A DNA stretch of 64,000 bases from Incurvaria masculella (GCA_946894095.1 OX335660.1:14203001-14267000), one strand, 5' to 3'; shown: positions 11,139-22,016, counted from the stretch's first letter. The notes: generated from the sequence alone by a model not told the origin. Numbers and translations are program-made.

Positions 11139-11484
11139 TCTCGGTAGCCTACTGGCGAGATGCCTTGAGATTCAATACGCTTGGTGAAGCACCTGTGAGC
11201 TCGGTTGGGTTCTTGATGGGTGACCATTTTCAACCGTTGAGACTGGCCGTGGTTTGGATTCGACGTAAAACTGTAGGTCCCCTTCCTTACTTACTAAGTG
11301 GTAGGGTTAATGTCGCCTGGGTTGATACCATCGCGTTGAATGAACGATGGTCGAAGCGGTAATGAAAATTGTCCGTGTTTTCCACCTAGTTCAATGTTGC
11401 CGAGGAACTAAAGGAAGGTCCTGGCATGGCACCTAGCTTCCATGTGGTGTGTTAGGCCAATATCTAACGGTCAGTTTGGTATTC
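11139..11484 (+). mobile_element. SINE-C, near full length
   Basis: The head begins TCGGTAGCCTACTGGCGAGA, an A-box-like start. It then has a diverged 5S-like segment ending TTGATGGGTGACC, matching the C box of 5S rRNA. The core (ACTGTAGGTCCCCTTCC through GGTCGAAGCGG) and tail (GGAAGGTCCTGGCATGGC) are the same as in SINE-A and -B. The tail ends in a weak copy of the terminal stem-loop. Confidence 0.8.
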
Positions 11485-12560
11485 GCTATCTATTCCTAGT
11501 TACTTTAAAAAAAACAATTATTTCACTTGTGACGTAAGCAAGCCTATGAAGATCTTTTTGATGATTTCATTAGCAAAAATTAAATGTCAATGTGTTCAAT
11601 CGATGAATTGTTTTATAATAAATAGAATGAGTAACGCATTAAGACATCAAAAATCGTTCAGAACACGAGCTATCAAAACAAAAAAAAAATGGTTGGACAC
11701 ACTATAGAAGCTTTCGTGTCAACACTGCCTTTTACGACGCCAAACCCCGCGCGTCTCGTTGCTAATAGCCCCGTGGATCGCGACCAGGTTCGGAAAACAT
11801 AAATATAAGGTGTCCCCTACACTATTACAGCCACATATCGAGATACATAAAAACAGGGTGACCCCCTAAACGCGGTGTCGACTGGCTCGTAATGACGGCC
11901 CACACGCTATTAGCGGGGGCCCAGAGGTTATCACATTTCCGCTAATGCCCATTCATTTTTATATACCGCGCGCCGTTTGCGCGCATGGCAGCGGGAGAGG
12001 ATTTTCTTGTAAGGAAATTGATTACATCTAGCCTCGGCCGCGCTCGGTTGGTCGCTGTCAAAATGCATACGCACAAGTACGGTGATATTGTTTTCATTTA
12101 TTTGGAGTACAGAGACAAGAAAAATAAACACAATCTTAATTAAACACGAAGTTATTACCTATTTATGTTACGGTTAAAGCCCGATGTTGGTAAGTCCGAA
12201 ATATTTTATTCCTTAAAGGTAAATAAACTTTTGAAGATATACCCGTGTGGAGTGCACTAATTTGTAGTATATGGTGAGAAGAAAAATAACCATAACTTAT
12301 TTTATCTAATTTTTTCATACAAAAATTGTTATTTATAAAAAAATAAATTCATTTTTGTTTTCTTGGCATCGACTTTTAATTAGTGCACTCAACATGAGTA
12401 TAAGTGCAGAATTGAAAAAAAATTTAAGGAAAAAATAATTTCGGGTTTAACTGTAATTAATATTTATTTTACATTTATTTGAAGAATGAACAGACAAGAA
12501 AAAAATTACACAATCTTAATAAAATACGAAGTTATTACCTACAGTAAGCCCAAACTGAAC
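11485..12560. other. Unassigned sequence
   Basis: No recognised gene. A more GC-rich stretch at about 11740-12060 contains CGCGCGCCGTTTGCGCGC-type palindromic bases near 11968. At 12100-12150 and 12490-12545 a similar phrase (GACAAGAAAAA, CACAATCTTAAT, ACGAAGTTATTACCTA) is repeated about 390 bp apart, suggesting a local duplication. Confidence 0.4.
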
Positions 12561-12700
12561 TTAAGAGGGTTCAAAACGGAGCCCTATTACAAAGCCTCCA
12601 GTGTGCCTCCGTCCGTCCGTCACAGGGCTGTATCTCATGAACGGTAATAGGTAGACAAGTAAGTTTTTATGGAGTGTGTATTTCTGTAGCCGCTACAACA
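12561..12700 (-). repeat. LR repeat, truncated copy
   Basis: A minus-strand piece with the terminal stem-loop side (GAGGGTTC...GCCCTATTAC), the CCGTCCGTCCGT microsatellite and CACAGGGCTGTATCTCATGA. It stops where a plus-strand copy begins, so the pair forms a head-to-head junction. Confidence 0.7.
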
Positions 12701-12702
12701 AA

Positions 12703-13000
12703 AGTTGGACTCAGACACGAAGGGTTCCGTACTATTATACAAGATTTAAACAAAAGAAATTCCGTTTCTTTTATGGTGGCCCCCTCAAACTTTTGTTTGT
12801 TTCTGATTTTTACCACTTGTCGTTATAACGGATGTATTACGACGTAGTTCACATATTCTGTGAACATTTCAGCTGTCTCCGTATTACCGTTCATGAGATA
12901 CAGCCCTGTGACAGACGGACGGACAGCGGAGGCTTAGTAATAGGGTTCCGTTGGCACCCTTTGGGTACGGATGGCACCCTTTGGGTACGGAACCTTAAAA
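12703..13000 (+). repeat. LR repeat with duplicated terminal loop
   Basis: It starts in the first hairpin (AGTTGGACTCAGACACGAAG) and runs through GGGTTCCGTAC, the body and GACGGACGGAC to the terminal stem-loop. The phrase GGCACCCTTTGGGTACGG is present twice in tandem there (about 12953-12990), lengthening the loop. Confidence 0.8.
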
Positions 13001-13002
13001 AA

Positions 13003-13105
13003 AAAAATAAGAATCTTTATAGCAATCCATACAAAAGTACAATGCAAAGGCGAATTTATTGCCTCAGGCAATTTCGAACAATCAACCCTATCATAGGGAA
13101 TTTTT
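13003..13105 (-). repeat. LINE 3'-tail fragment
   Basis: Related to the piece at 2393-2511: CAAAGGCGAATTTATTGCC then CAATCAACCC. The adjoining A/T-rich run would be the tail's simple repeat. Confidence 0.45.
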
Positions 13106-13225
13106 ACAGCTTAGGGTATGCAAAGAAAAACAACGCTTATTCGTAATTAAATACAGAACATTATAAATGAAAACTTAACGAAAACTAAGCATAGTTACTT
13201 ATTTTCTATATGTTTCACTAAGAAT

Positions 13226-13530
13226 AAAACCAGCCAAGTGCGAGTCGGACTCGCACACGAAGGGTTCCGTACCATCGTACACGATTTACAATAAAAAAAA
13301 TCACGTTTTTTGCATGCGCCCCCCCCTTAAATCTTCATTATTTTTTAATTTTACCTATTTGGTGTTATAGCGGCAAAAGAAATACACACTCTGTGAAATT
13401 TTCAGCTGCTTACCTAATACGGTTCATGAGATACAGCCCTGTGACAGACGGACTGACGGACGGACGGACGGACAGCGGAGGCTTAGTGATAGGGTTCCGT
13501 TTTCACCCTTTGGGTACGGAACCCTAAAAA
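13226..13530 (+). repeat. LR repeat, full-length copy
   Basis: The perfect 19-bp palindrome GTGCGAGTCGGACTCGCAC is followed by the body with a C-run at about 13320, an uninterrupted GGAC microsatellite (about 13449-13473) and an intact terminal stem-loop. This is one of the least damaged copies in the window. Confidence 0.88.
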
Positions 13531-13556
13531 TCAACACTTTCCTGTATACCTGCCCG

Positions 13557-14113
13557 TGTTGGCGGCAATACGGCGTCCCCCAGACTGGCCGCCTAACCCC
13601 GCTGAATGTCGAACCGCGTGAGCCGTGCAGCCATGCCGGCGAGGCGACTTATATTGCTTTCCCTCTGTCGGACGGCTGTTAAAATTTCAAAAGCGCGCTC
13701 CAAACTATTCCGGATGAAATTCCGCGCGAATTCCGCAGCCGAAACCTTCGACTTAGGTAGAAACACAACGGAGTCGTGCTCTTAGAATATCGGTCTTGGA
13801 GATGTGTATTTAAAGTAAATTACGGTATGGACCGCTCATTGAAAATAAAATATAAAAAATATAAAAGGCGCCCAAGGCGCTGAGGGCGGCAGTCTATTTT
13901 TGGTAGCGAAAGGAGCGACAGGAAGCGATACCAAGAAAAGTGAACTAGCTCTGAAGTGAATCAGTGAAGTGAGTGATATAGTTTGCAAATTAGTGTTTGA
14001 ATTAACCTAGTGTGTAATTGTATTGTTGAGTTTGCTTGTGAATTATTTGAAATAAAGGAAGAGTGTTGAGTATTGGTGTTTTCTTCTCTAATCTGCACCC
14101 TACCCGCGTAACA
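13557..14113 (+). mobile_element. Candidate solo LTR
   Basis: A unique ~557-bp block begins TGTTGGCGGC and ends CGCGTAACA, matching the TG...CA convention of LTRs. In order it has a TATA box (TATAAAAGG at 13860), a likely initiator region, and a polyadenylation signal AATAAA at 14051 followed by a T/G-rich stretch. That promoter-to-poly(A) spacing is typical of Ty3/Gypsy-type LTRs. I see no second LTR, no primer-binding site and no clear target duplication, so it could instead be part of a gene promoter. No coding region is attached. Confidence 0.45.
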
Positions 14114-14221
14114 ATATTAAGCGATTTCAATATTTTTTCTCGTGTGAGTTCCAGCACGTTGAGTTAATAAAATCGGGCTCACTGCATTTCTTCCCGTGGC
14201 TGTCGTAAGAGTCGACTAAAG

Positions 14222-14358
14222 GATTCGTTGTTCGTGGTATGGATTCCATGTAAAACCGTAGGTCTTCCTTAGTTACTAGGTGGTGGGGTCAATCCCGTCC
14301 GAGTTGGTACCACCGCAATGAATGAACGATGGCCGAAGTGGAAATGAAAAATGTGAAT
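14222..14358 (+). repeat. SINE core fragment
   Basis: Runs from GGATTCCATGTAAAACCG through TACTAGGTGGTGGGGTCAA to GGCCGAAGTGGAAATGAAAA. The head and the 3' tail are missing, so the subfamily cannot be assigned. Confidence 0.7.
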
Positions 14359-14392
14359 TTGTACTATAAGTCCGATAAGTACTATCAAAGGA

Positions 14393-14836
14393 TTGAAAAA
14401 TCGGCCCCTAGGAAACTGGCATGAGCCATTGTATAATTATATATTTGTATTATATGAAACACGATCACTTCGTTACCCTCTTAATATTCATACAGTTCAT
14501 ATTCCGTACAAGTTTATTTCATATGTTTGTATGAATATCACTATGGCAAGACAGTATATTAAATTCGCCTCATATATCTGCGACGCCCAACATTTCCTAA
14601 GCGACATCTGCGTCGGCCAGACGCACAGTTCATTCCGCTTTATCTCGCAAACAAACTTAATTATGAACAAACTTACATTTGTATGCTCCGTGGGTAAGGG
14701 CCGTGGAGCAGATATACGACGGGAGGTAGTTAATGAAAAGGAGATCATTGGGCCCATTAAGAGTGACAAATATGTAGGAGTCTATCACGAAAGCGATTAT
14801 TGTGCTCTTAACAAACCTATAATCCTCTTTAATTAA
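14393..14836 (+). other. Unrecognised 147-codon open frame
   Basis: The longest open frame in the window that is not explained by a repeat or LINE. The predicted protein is rich in aromatic and basic residues and has no domain I recognise. A 90-codon frame overlaps it on the opposite strand. No obvious promoter, splice site or poly(A) signal marks it as a gene. At this base composition a chance frame of this length in 64 kb is plausible. Confidence 0.2.
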
Positions 14837-14839
14837 TAT

Positions 14840-15540
14840 ATGGGTGGCCTTAACATGCCACTAATATTAAATTTTAACATATCCTCAGTTCCATCCAAGA
14901 TCAACCAAAGAAGAAAGAACCAGCAAAATTCTCTCAGAAACCACGTGTGGGTTATTTCTATAAGTGCTTAAATCAATGCACCTATGCAGGATGTCCTGAC
15001 CATGCCACCGATACTAACACCACAAAAATGTTTTCATACATTTCAGAATAATAACAGTTACAAACAATGTATGTGGGAGGTATTTTGTTTTTTTTTTTGT
15101 TTTTAGGTTTCCATCGTGGTTTGACATTATGTTTTTACACTTACTATGAATGCGAGCGGCATGCAAGGCTCGAACTGAGCCAACAGATTTAACACCGGGT
15201 GTGTGATCCCATAACTGTTACAACTATTTGAATGGTTATATCTCAGGAACACTATGTCTCAGAAGAAAAAGTACAAACGCAATTTTATAGATAGTTGTAT
15301 AATCTACACTTTTCATCGGATTAATTTTTAAGATAAAACTTACCGTTTGGCAAAATATCATAAGAAGACAAGTACATAACTGTGTACCATACAAAATTGT
15401 AAGACTTCTTTGACATAATACTACGCTGGTAGTATTTTTTTTATATATAAATACTTATTCTATATATAATATATTGACTCGATACACTTCATTGGTATCA
15501 AACTTGACGAGGGCTTTATACACCTGACATAGGTTAAGTT
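14840..15540. other. Unassigned AT-rich sequence
   Basis: No recognised gene or repeat apart from short T-runs. Confidence 0.5.
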
Positions 15541-15880
15541 GACGACGGCTTTTACACCAGAGTATACTTGTAATGCTATAAATTATATTAATTTATATAA
15601 TTAATAATAATAATAATAATAAACTGTTTATTAGATGAAACTTATACATACATACACACATAATTGAATTAGTAACTTTATTAGTTGTAAGCAACTTAAA
15701 CTGAGGGTTGCTGTTTCTAGGATTTAGATCTAAGTATTTATTTCATAATTTGTGGACGGAAAAATATGTTATGTAAACCCGTGAAGTTTCTTTGCGGGTT
15801 CTTCTTTACTGGGTTGATCGAATCCGCGGATCTTTGTGACGTAACTTGGTGTAGTTTGACTACCAACGCAAAAAAACCTA
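15541..15880 (+). repeat. Dispersed repeat, copy 1 of an inverted pair
   Basis: This segment recurs in inverted orientation at 17600-17885. Shared phrases include TAATGCTATAAATTATATTA, AACAAACTGTTTATT-like AT runs, TTACTGGGTTGATCGAATC and GTAGTTTGACTACCAA. The two copies face each other across about 1.7 kb. The end GTAGTTTGACTACC also appears at 42075-42090. Class unknown; an AAT microsatellite lies inside this copy (15601-15622). Confidence 0.6.
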
Positions 15881-17599
15881 AATTTGTAAACTTGCAGGTG
15901 TGGGATCGATGGGGACTTTTACATTTCATTTATAATGATGGATGATGGAATTATGTATAATTATGATGATGATCGATAACCTTACTCTTATTTTTGTTCC
16001 ACTTGACCGGGTTAGTATGCCAACTAAACTCTGCTAAGCGCTCGCTCGCTCCCCTCTACAGCGGTCGGTGCCTCATGGCCGCCACGCAATATTAGCTGCG
16101 CCTCTGTAATCGACGCCATAGGCTCGCGACGTGGCCTGCCTGTTTATAGACCTCAAGATGTGGATTGGGCGGGACGATTTGCTTTTTACGACTCTAAGGA
16201 AAATTAACTACCCACACCAAATAGGGATATACTTCCTTGCATTGATTCATACAACGCTTGATTACATAGATTGTCCCATTAAGGGCGTGATACCAGCCGA
16301 CTGCGTTCACTTTGATATGGACGTAAAACAACTTTTAATTGTATTTAAAAATAACTACAACGAATCTTTATAGTCAAAAACGTTAATATGTACAATTTAA
16401 ATATGAAATTGGCAGTATCTGCTGGTTTGTGTTCTCAAAATAGACAAATACTCAGAAACTTTCATAAAATAAGTTTAAACACATAATATTAGCGTCAGAT
16501 ATTTACCGTTGTAGGTTTCAAATATTGCGAGACCATCAATGAATATTTTTTTTTGTATTCCAAAATAAGTAGTAGTTATTTATTAAAATAATAAAATATG
16601 GTTTCACTTACGCCCTAATGAAACTAAATGCAATGAGATGTTAACACGCTCTTAACCGTTCATTTAGCTTATAGAATACAGTAAAAATGCGAGAATTCAA
16701 GATTGTTTTCATAATAAATCAGCAGGTAGGCCTTTCCTTCCATTCCCGTCTTTCCTTTAACGGTTGTACCTCCTATTACGTTTGAAACAAATAACTGTTG
16801 ACGGATGATAACTTAATAATGTTTCACGTCACCGTTACTTACAGATACCGTAATGTGAGCAGACATTCTTCGGATTCCGAAACATTGCTTTCACACAATA
16901 AATGTACTTTTTATGAACCCGTTGGGATTAAGATTTCGCTCAATATTCTACTTCCATAGCTAAGTATAGAGGAAAACGTTTATTTTATGTGATATTTATT
17001 AACCATATCAGACCGAATGCCTAAAAAAAGCCTGTCACAAAAATATAATACTCAACACAAATGAGTCGATAAAGAACCAGGATTACATAACATTAGACTA
17101 CAGAGTAGCTAAACGACGACCAACGAATAGTCTAATCTAAACTTTAATGATAATGAAGATTTTCCTGAAGACTTTCAAAATTAAAAATATATATAATCCA
17201 CGCATGCGCGTTCAGTTTTAATATGCATGTGTTTAAAGTGTGTTTTTACGACTTTGATGAGCTGCGTGGCAAGTTATCTTCAAACAAAGCTTAGGTTGAA
17301 TTATTAAAATGGTTTAGAACACTAATAAACATAAGAGAGCCTCACACGCCCGTACGCATTCAAATGAAACGACACTGTTATACTTCAATAATTTAAATTC
17401 TGCAAAAGCGAACATGCACGGTAACATATGTCCGTGTTGTGACGCCGGAAATAGAGATAAATACGTCATTTCTTTCCACCATATCGCCGTCAAACTTGAA
17501 GCAGCGATTTAGCAATTATTTCCAATTTTTTTTCTCGTCTTTAACGTCAAGAAAATATGTAAAAGTATCTTTCATTTTCTTTTTTCATTTCATTTATTT
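15881..17599. other. Unassigned AT-rich sequence
   Basis: No recognised gene. An 80-codon plus-strand frame (16131-16373) is not recognised. Parts of 16270-16520 resemble 39890-40055: an AAGGGCG...GCGTTCA phrase in direct orientation and a TCAGATATTTA...GGTTTCAAATAT phrase in inverted orientation. An old dispersed repeat may therefore be present in both places. Confidence 0.4.
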
Positions 17600-17885
17600 A
17601 AACTTTTTGGTAGTCAAACTACACTAAGTTACGTCACAAAGATTTGCTGATTCGATCAACCCAGTAAAGAAGAACGCGTAATTTTTTTCCGTCCCCAATT
17701 ATGAAATACACACTAAGACCTAAATGCTACTGCCAAACAATTCCTTGGTAGAACAGATTAGGGCAAATAACAAAGAACAATAGAAACAGCAACCCTCAAT
17801 TTAAATTACTTACAACTAACAAAGTTACTAATGCAATTATATAAATTAATGTTATTTATAGCATTACAAGCATTCTCTGGTGAAA
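17600..17885 (-). repeat. Dispersed repeat, copy 2 of an inverted pair
   Basis: Inverted partner of 15541-15880: TTTGGTAGTCAAACTACAC, GATTCGATCAACCCAGTAAA and TTATAGCATTACAAGC appear in mirrored order. By eye identity is moderate with several indels. Confidence 0.6.
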
Positions 17886-18024
17886 AACTCCATCTTATTC
17901 CATTTGGATAATGACGTGTAGAGGTTTCGGCGCTCCAATCTAGATCGGCGGCACAACTTCGGCGGCGGTGCCTCGGTGCTAAATTGTTTTACTTTAAGTT
18001 TTACTGCGTCGCCTTAGCGGAACG

Positions 18025-18190
18025 GCTCGTCCTTAAGAGGATAATGAAGTGATCAAGTTCCATACAATGGCTCGTGCCTGATTCCTCACTAGAATTAAGA
18101 AACATGTTTCTGATATTGTACACATTAAATAAATACCTAGAGCTACATCTGTACGTTTTGATTTTTTTGATAACTTATCTTATATGCAGC
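18025..18190 (+). repeat. Dispersed repeat, copy 2 (pair with 7.0 kb)
   Basis: Contains AGAGGATAATGAAGTGATCA, GGCTCGTGCCTGATTCCTCA and TTTTGATTTTTTTGATAACT in the same order as 7060-7225. Confidence 0.6.
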
Positions 18191-18446
18191 TTATGGCAGC
18201 TTGTTGCTGCAGACGACGTATTGTGCTTATACATTAAAATTAATAAAATATATAAAAAAATATCAACTACATAGAGAATAGTGCATCACGAATGTAATGG
18301 AAATATAAATGCGAAAAAAAACGAACAAGTATTTCGAGTTGTTAGAAAAGCTGGTTTGTATTAGCATACCGCAAATACCACTCAAAATCGCTTCTCTTTA
18401 GTATTAGTAGTTAAACTAAAGTAAATTTACTTTAGTTAAACTACTT

Positions 18447-18488
18447 CGGAAAGGGGTGCAATATCACAATGGACAATAACACTGACAC
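18447..18488 (+). repeat. Isolated unit of the ~43-bp minisatellite
   Basis: GGAAAGGGGTGCAATATCAC followed by AATGGACAATAACA matches the repeat unit of the array at 20588-20855. It lies directly upstream of the LINE body, which separates it from the main array. Confidence 0.55.
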
Positions 18489-18499
18489 AATAACATTAT

Positions 18500-20590
18500 T
18501 AACGATCACGTACCCCTTAAAAAAATTAGATCGCAAAAATTCCTGTTTGGTTCTCACTATCTTTAAAAAGAATTTTCCGCAGTAAAGAAAAGGCATGGTT
18601 AAAGTGGAAGAAATGGAAGTCTAACAAAGAAAAAGTGGAAAAATCCACATCATTCAACGTAAAATACTTCTGGCAATATACCTCAAACTTGAAAAATAAC
18701 TCTTCTGGTTATCCCGCGAAAATGTATTTTGGTGACAAAATCTCCGATGATCCTGTACAAATTTGCGAGATGTTCTCATCGAATTTCATGGCAGCGTTTG
18801 AACCCTCCGCCGATTATGCTGACGATATGTCAACCTTGGAAAATTACAACGATCCCTACTCCAACGTTACTTCAGATATCACTATCGATGATGAGTCTGT
18901 CTGGAAATTGCTTTTGAACCTGGATACATGCAAAGGATCAGGTCCTGATAAAATTTGTCCCATATTCTTAAAAAAACTCTAATTTTTTCATTGCGAAACC
19001 CCTTTCTATGATTTTTAACATCTGCTTGCGGCACGGCGTGTTCCCTGAATGCTGGAAAATGGCTTACATCACACCAATTCACAAAAGTAGTCCTAAAGAT
19101 AAAGTTGAGAACTACAAACCCATATCGATATTGTCTTGCATTACAAAAATTTTTGAAAAACTTGACCATAACAGTTTGTACTCTTCTTTAGAAAATAATA
19201 TTATACAGCAGCAACATGGGTTCGTTAAAAATAGATCAACAGTAACTAATCTTGTTCTTTTTACTAACTGTCTTTTCGAAAGTATGGATAAAAGGTTACA
19301 AGTAGACGCCATATATACTGACTTTCGAAAAGCTTTCGACAAAGTTGACCATCTTATTCTCCTAAGAAAATTAACGTTCAATGGAACTAAGGGAAACGTA
19401 GCCAATCAGTAGTTATTAAGGGACATTCATTCTGCATAGTTAGAATACGTTCAGGTGTTCCTCAGGGCTCCATACTGGGACCTCTTTTATTTATTATTTC
19501 ATAAATGATATCATTAAATGTTTTAAATATTGTTCAATTCTTCTTTTTGCCGATGACCTCAAAATTTATATAATAATTAAAAACAAGACTGACTGTACTC
19601 TGGTGCAGGAAGACCTTGACCGATTCTCAGCTTACTGCGTTGACAATAAAACATTTCTCAGCCACGAAAAGTGCAAACAAATTTCATTCCCTAAAAACAT
19701 TTTTCCTGTTGATCATACTTACTCAATCGGTGGATATATTCTAGAAAAGGTAAACAGTATGCGAGAGTTGGGTGTTGTAATTGACAATAAATTGCACTTC
19801 TATGAACATGTAGATCAAATCACATCTAAAGCCTACCAAATGTTGGGTTTTGTACTCCGCACAACCAAAAAATTCAAGATGGTACAAACATACAAAACTT
19901 TGTATCAGGCTTTGGTTCGGTCCCAGCTTGAATACTTATCGGTTGTGTGGAACCCTCACTATAATACTTACTCAAATCAAATCGAAATGATTCAAAAGAA
20001 GTTTCATTAAAACATACAATCTCTCTTCATTAGTTAATAGACGTACGCTTCTCGATGCTTTCGTTCTGCGCAATATCTGTGTGAGCACTTACAATTGCCC
20101 ATATCTGCTCGCCTCGGTCGGTCTGCATGTACCGTGTAGGCACACGCGCTGTATGCAACTTTTTCATGTCGGACGACTAACCACAAAGGCAGGAGTGCGT
20201 GCACCTATACGTAAAATGTGTTACAACTACAATAAAGCTTTCACAGCTGTTGACATATTCTATGATTCAAAAATCAGTTTTAAAAAACGTATCCGCAGCC
20301 TTCTAGATAGTTGATTTACTTGCCCGGTTATATTATTATATTTTTTTAATTTATTGTGTTTAAAGATCTACCCTTACTTAAGCTTTACATACTTGTGTGC
20401 CTAATATTATATTATGTTTATTGATCTGTCATTCCATCTAGCTTGATATTTCTTTATTGTATGTTCTCGAGGGAAGTGTAGTGGAGGCAGGTACAGTAAT
20501 GTCTTTTATGTTTTTATTATTCATACCTTTGTAATGTGTACCTGTTTTCTGTTTCTTCTCCTTAATAAATAAAATAAAATAAATAAAATA
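18500..20590 (+). mobile_element. 5'-truncated non-LTR retrotransposon (jockey/CR1-like)
   Basis: About 2.1 kb of a LINE: linker, reverse transcriptase, C-terminal domain, a 3' UTR of about 275 bp, and a tail of TAAA/TAAAA units at about 20563-20590. The endonuclease and ORF1 are missing, the usual result of incomplete target-primed reverse transcription. Units of one minisatellite lie on both sides (18447-18488 and 20588 onward), so it seems to have inserted into that array. It has several frameshifts and stops and cannot make a working enzyme. Confidence 0.85.
18538..20314 (+). pseudogene. Broken LINE ORF2 (reverse transcriptase)
   Basis: The frame opens near 18538 (linker with RSKEKAWLKWKKWKSNK) and stays open to a stop at about 18980. 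The next segment (19008-19412) holds RT motifs: AYITPIHKS, ENYKPISILS and the catalytic motif-A aspartate in YTDFRKAFDKV. After a frameshift near 19410 come GVPQGSILGPLLF and the catalytic LLFADDL (about 19543-19563). The third segment (19603-20010) has GVVIDNKLHFYEHVD and the C-terminal thumb-like region. A last frameshift near 20010 leads to the C-terminus, which ends at a stop at 20312-20314. At least three frame breaks make it non-functional. The closest family by motif is the jockey/CR1 group. Confidence 0.85.
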
Positions 20591-20855
20591 CCTAGAAAGG
20601 GCTGCAAGAGTGCAATAGTCAACAATGTTTATGCCTGGAAAGAGGTGCCATAGCGTAATAGATAGCACAATTTTATGCGTAGTGCAATAGTCAACGACGT
20701 TTATGCCTAGAAAGGTGTGCAATAGGGTGATAGACAATAACAATTATGCCCAGAAAAGGGAGCAATAGTTAAATACCTAACAACTTGTATGCATTGAAAG
20801 GGGTGCAAGAGCGGAATAGACAATATTTGTTATGCCTAAAAAAATACTTATTATG
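20588..20855 (+). repeat. Degenerate ~43-bp minisatellite, about six units
   Basis: Units follow the pattern CCTAGAAAGGGGTGCAATAG, then a GTAATAGACAACAATGTTTAT-like ending (given here in parts). Unit lengths are about 43, 44, 28 (truncated), 43, 43 and 43 bp, then a partial unit. It is not a multiple of three with open reading, so not coding. The array starts immediately after the LINE tail. Confidence 0.75.
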
Positions 20856-21347
20856 ATAAAGGAGTTATTGTATTCGTTCAATTGAAAAAAGAAATGGAAG
20901 AAACATTTTGATCGCGGCATCATTAAAAATGCTCATATCGTCAAATTATCACGAAAACGCCTATTCGAATAGGGCAGGGCGTACGCCACATGTAGAGTAA
21001 TTAACACACAAGTGTCTCCAACTATTCACGAGGCGGTGATGAAAACTTCGCAACAAGGGCGCGACTCGCGAGGAACTTATATTAACAATCTTAAAACTTT
21101 AGCGCCCGCGATGCGTGCTGACGCATATTATGTGCCCGTTTGCTCTCCGTGACGTACTGGCGTCCGCGCTGGCGGCGTAAGCCTCGCCTGTATTGCCGCG
21201 TTGGGAGGCTTTGTGATAATGGCGGGGGTCAATTGGAATGAAGGGCATGATAGCATCTGATTGCATACGGTTCCATAAGGACGTTAGTAAAACCATATTT
21301 TACTATTTTTAAAAATAACTACTATTTATTTAAAAAGATGAAAGATG
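20856..21347. other. Unassigned sequence
   Basis: No recognised gene. Composition becomes more GC-rich at 21050-21240. A 65-codon minus-strand frame here is not recognised. Confidence 0.45.
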
Positions 21348-21560
21348 CATTAATTGTATTGTATTTTTTATTAATTATCCATAGACAGTACACTGCACTC
21401 GGATTTGTCATATTTTAACATTAGCCAGTTCAGCATAACAAAACAAAGCGAAGAAGAATTGGCAAGAAACTCCTTTTTTTCATTTTTTTTCAACGTCCAC
21501 TTAGTCTATATTTACAAAATTGTTGGTAATGTTTTTTTAACAAAAACACAGTAAATCTGT
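21348..21560. repeat. Dispersed repeat, copy 2 (pair with 9.2 kb)
   Basis: Carries GACAGTACACTGCACTCGGA and CAACGTCCACTTAGTCTATA with the same order and spacing as 9220-9436. The flanks differ, so the shared block gives the element's approximate limits. Confidence 0.6.
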
Positions 21561-21789
21561 AACGGTAAATTTCTGAAGCTTACACTCTGTGTTCAAACTT
21601 TTTTATGAAAATGTATGAATATTTGTCTAAATTTAGAACACAAAGCACCATCAACTTACAGTTGTATCTTTAAAATATAGCAAGTCGATTTACATTTACT
21701 ATTTTTAAATATAATTAAATGTCATTTAGTCCTTATCAAACCGACCGCAATCGACCCTTATCACACCATTAAGTTTTTATTGTATTTAT

Positions 21790-21811
21790 TTATATATATA
21801 TATATATATAC
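21790..21811. repeat. TA dinucleotide microsatellite
   Basis: About ten uninterrupted TA units next to a T-run at the 3' end of a minus-strand SINE remnant. Confidence 0.85.
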
Positions 21812-21817
21812 AATTTT

Positions 21818-22016
21818 TTTATGGAACTGGACATTGATGGCTAATACACCACTTATAGCAAATATTATTACCGAACGCAATTATATAGATGCAAGACACT
21901 TCCGCTTCGACCATCTTTTATTTGATGCGATAGTACCAACCAGGCGTTGAGCCCCTACCGCCTAGTAGGTCAGGAAGGAGACTAAACTTTTACCATGGGT
22001 TCAGAACCATGGAGTT
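21818..22016 (-). mobile_element. SINE remnant (core and tail)
   Basis: On the minus strand: CTCCATGGTTCTGAACCCAT, then a core with TACTAGGCGGTAGGGGCTC, then a decayed tail ending TTAGCCATCAATGTCCAG. The head is missing. Heavily diverged. Confidence 0.7.
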
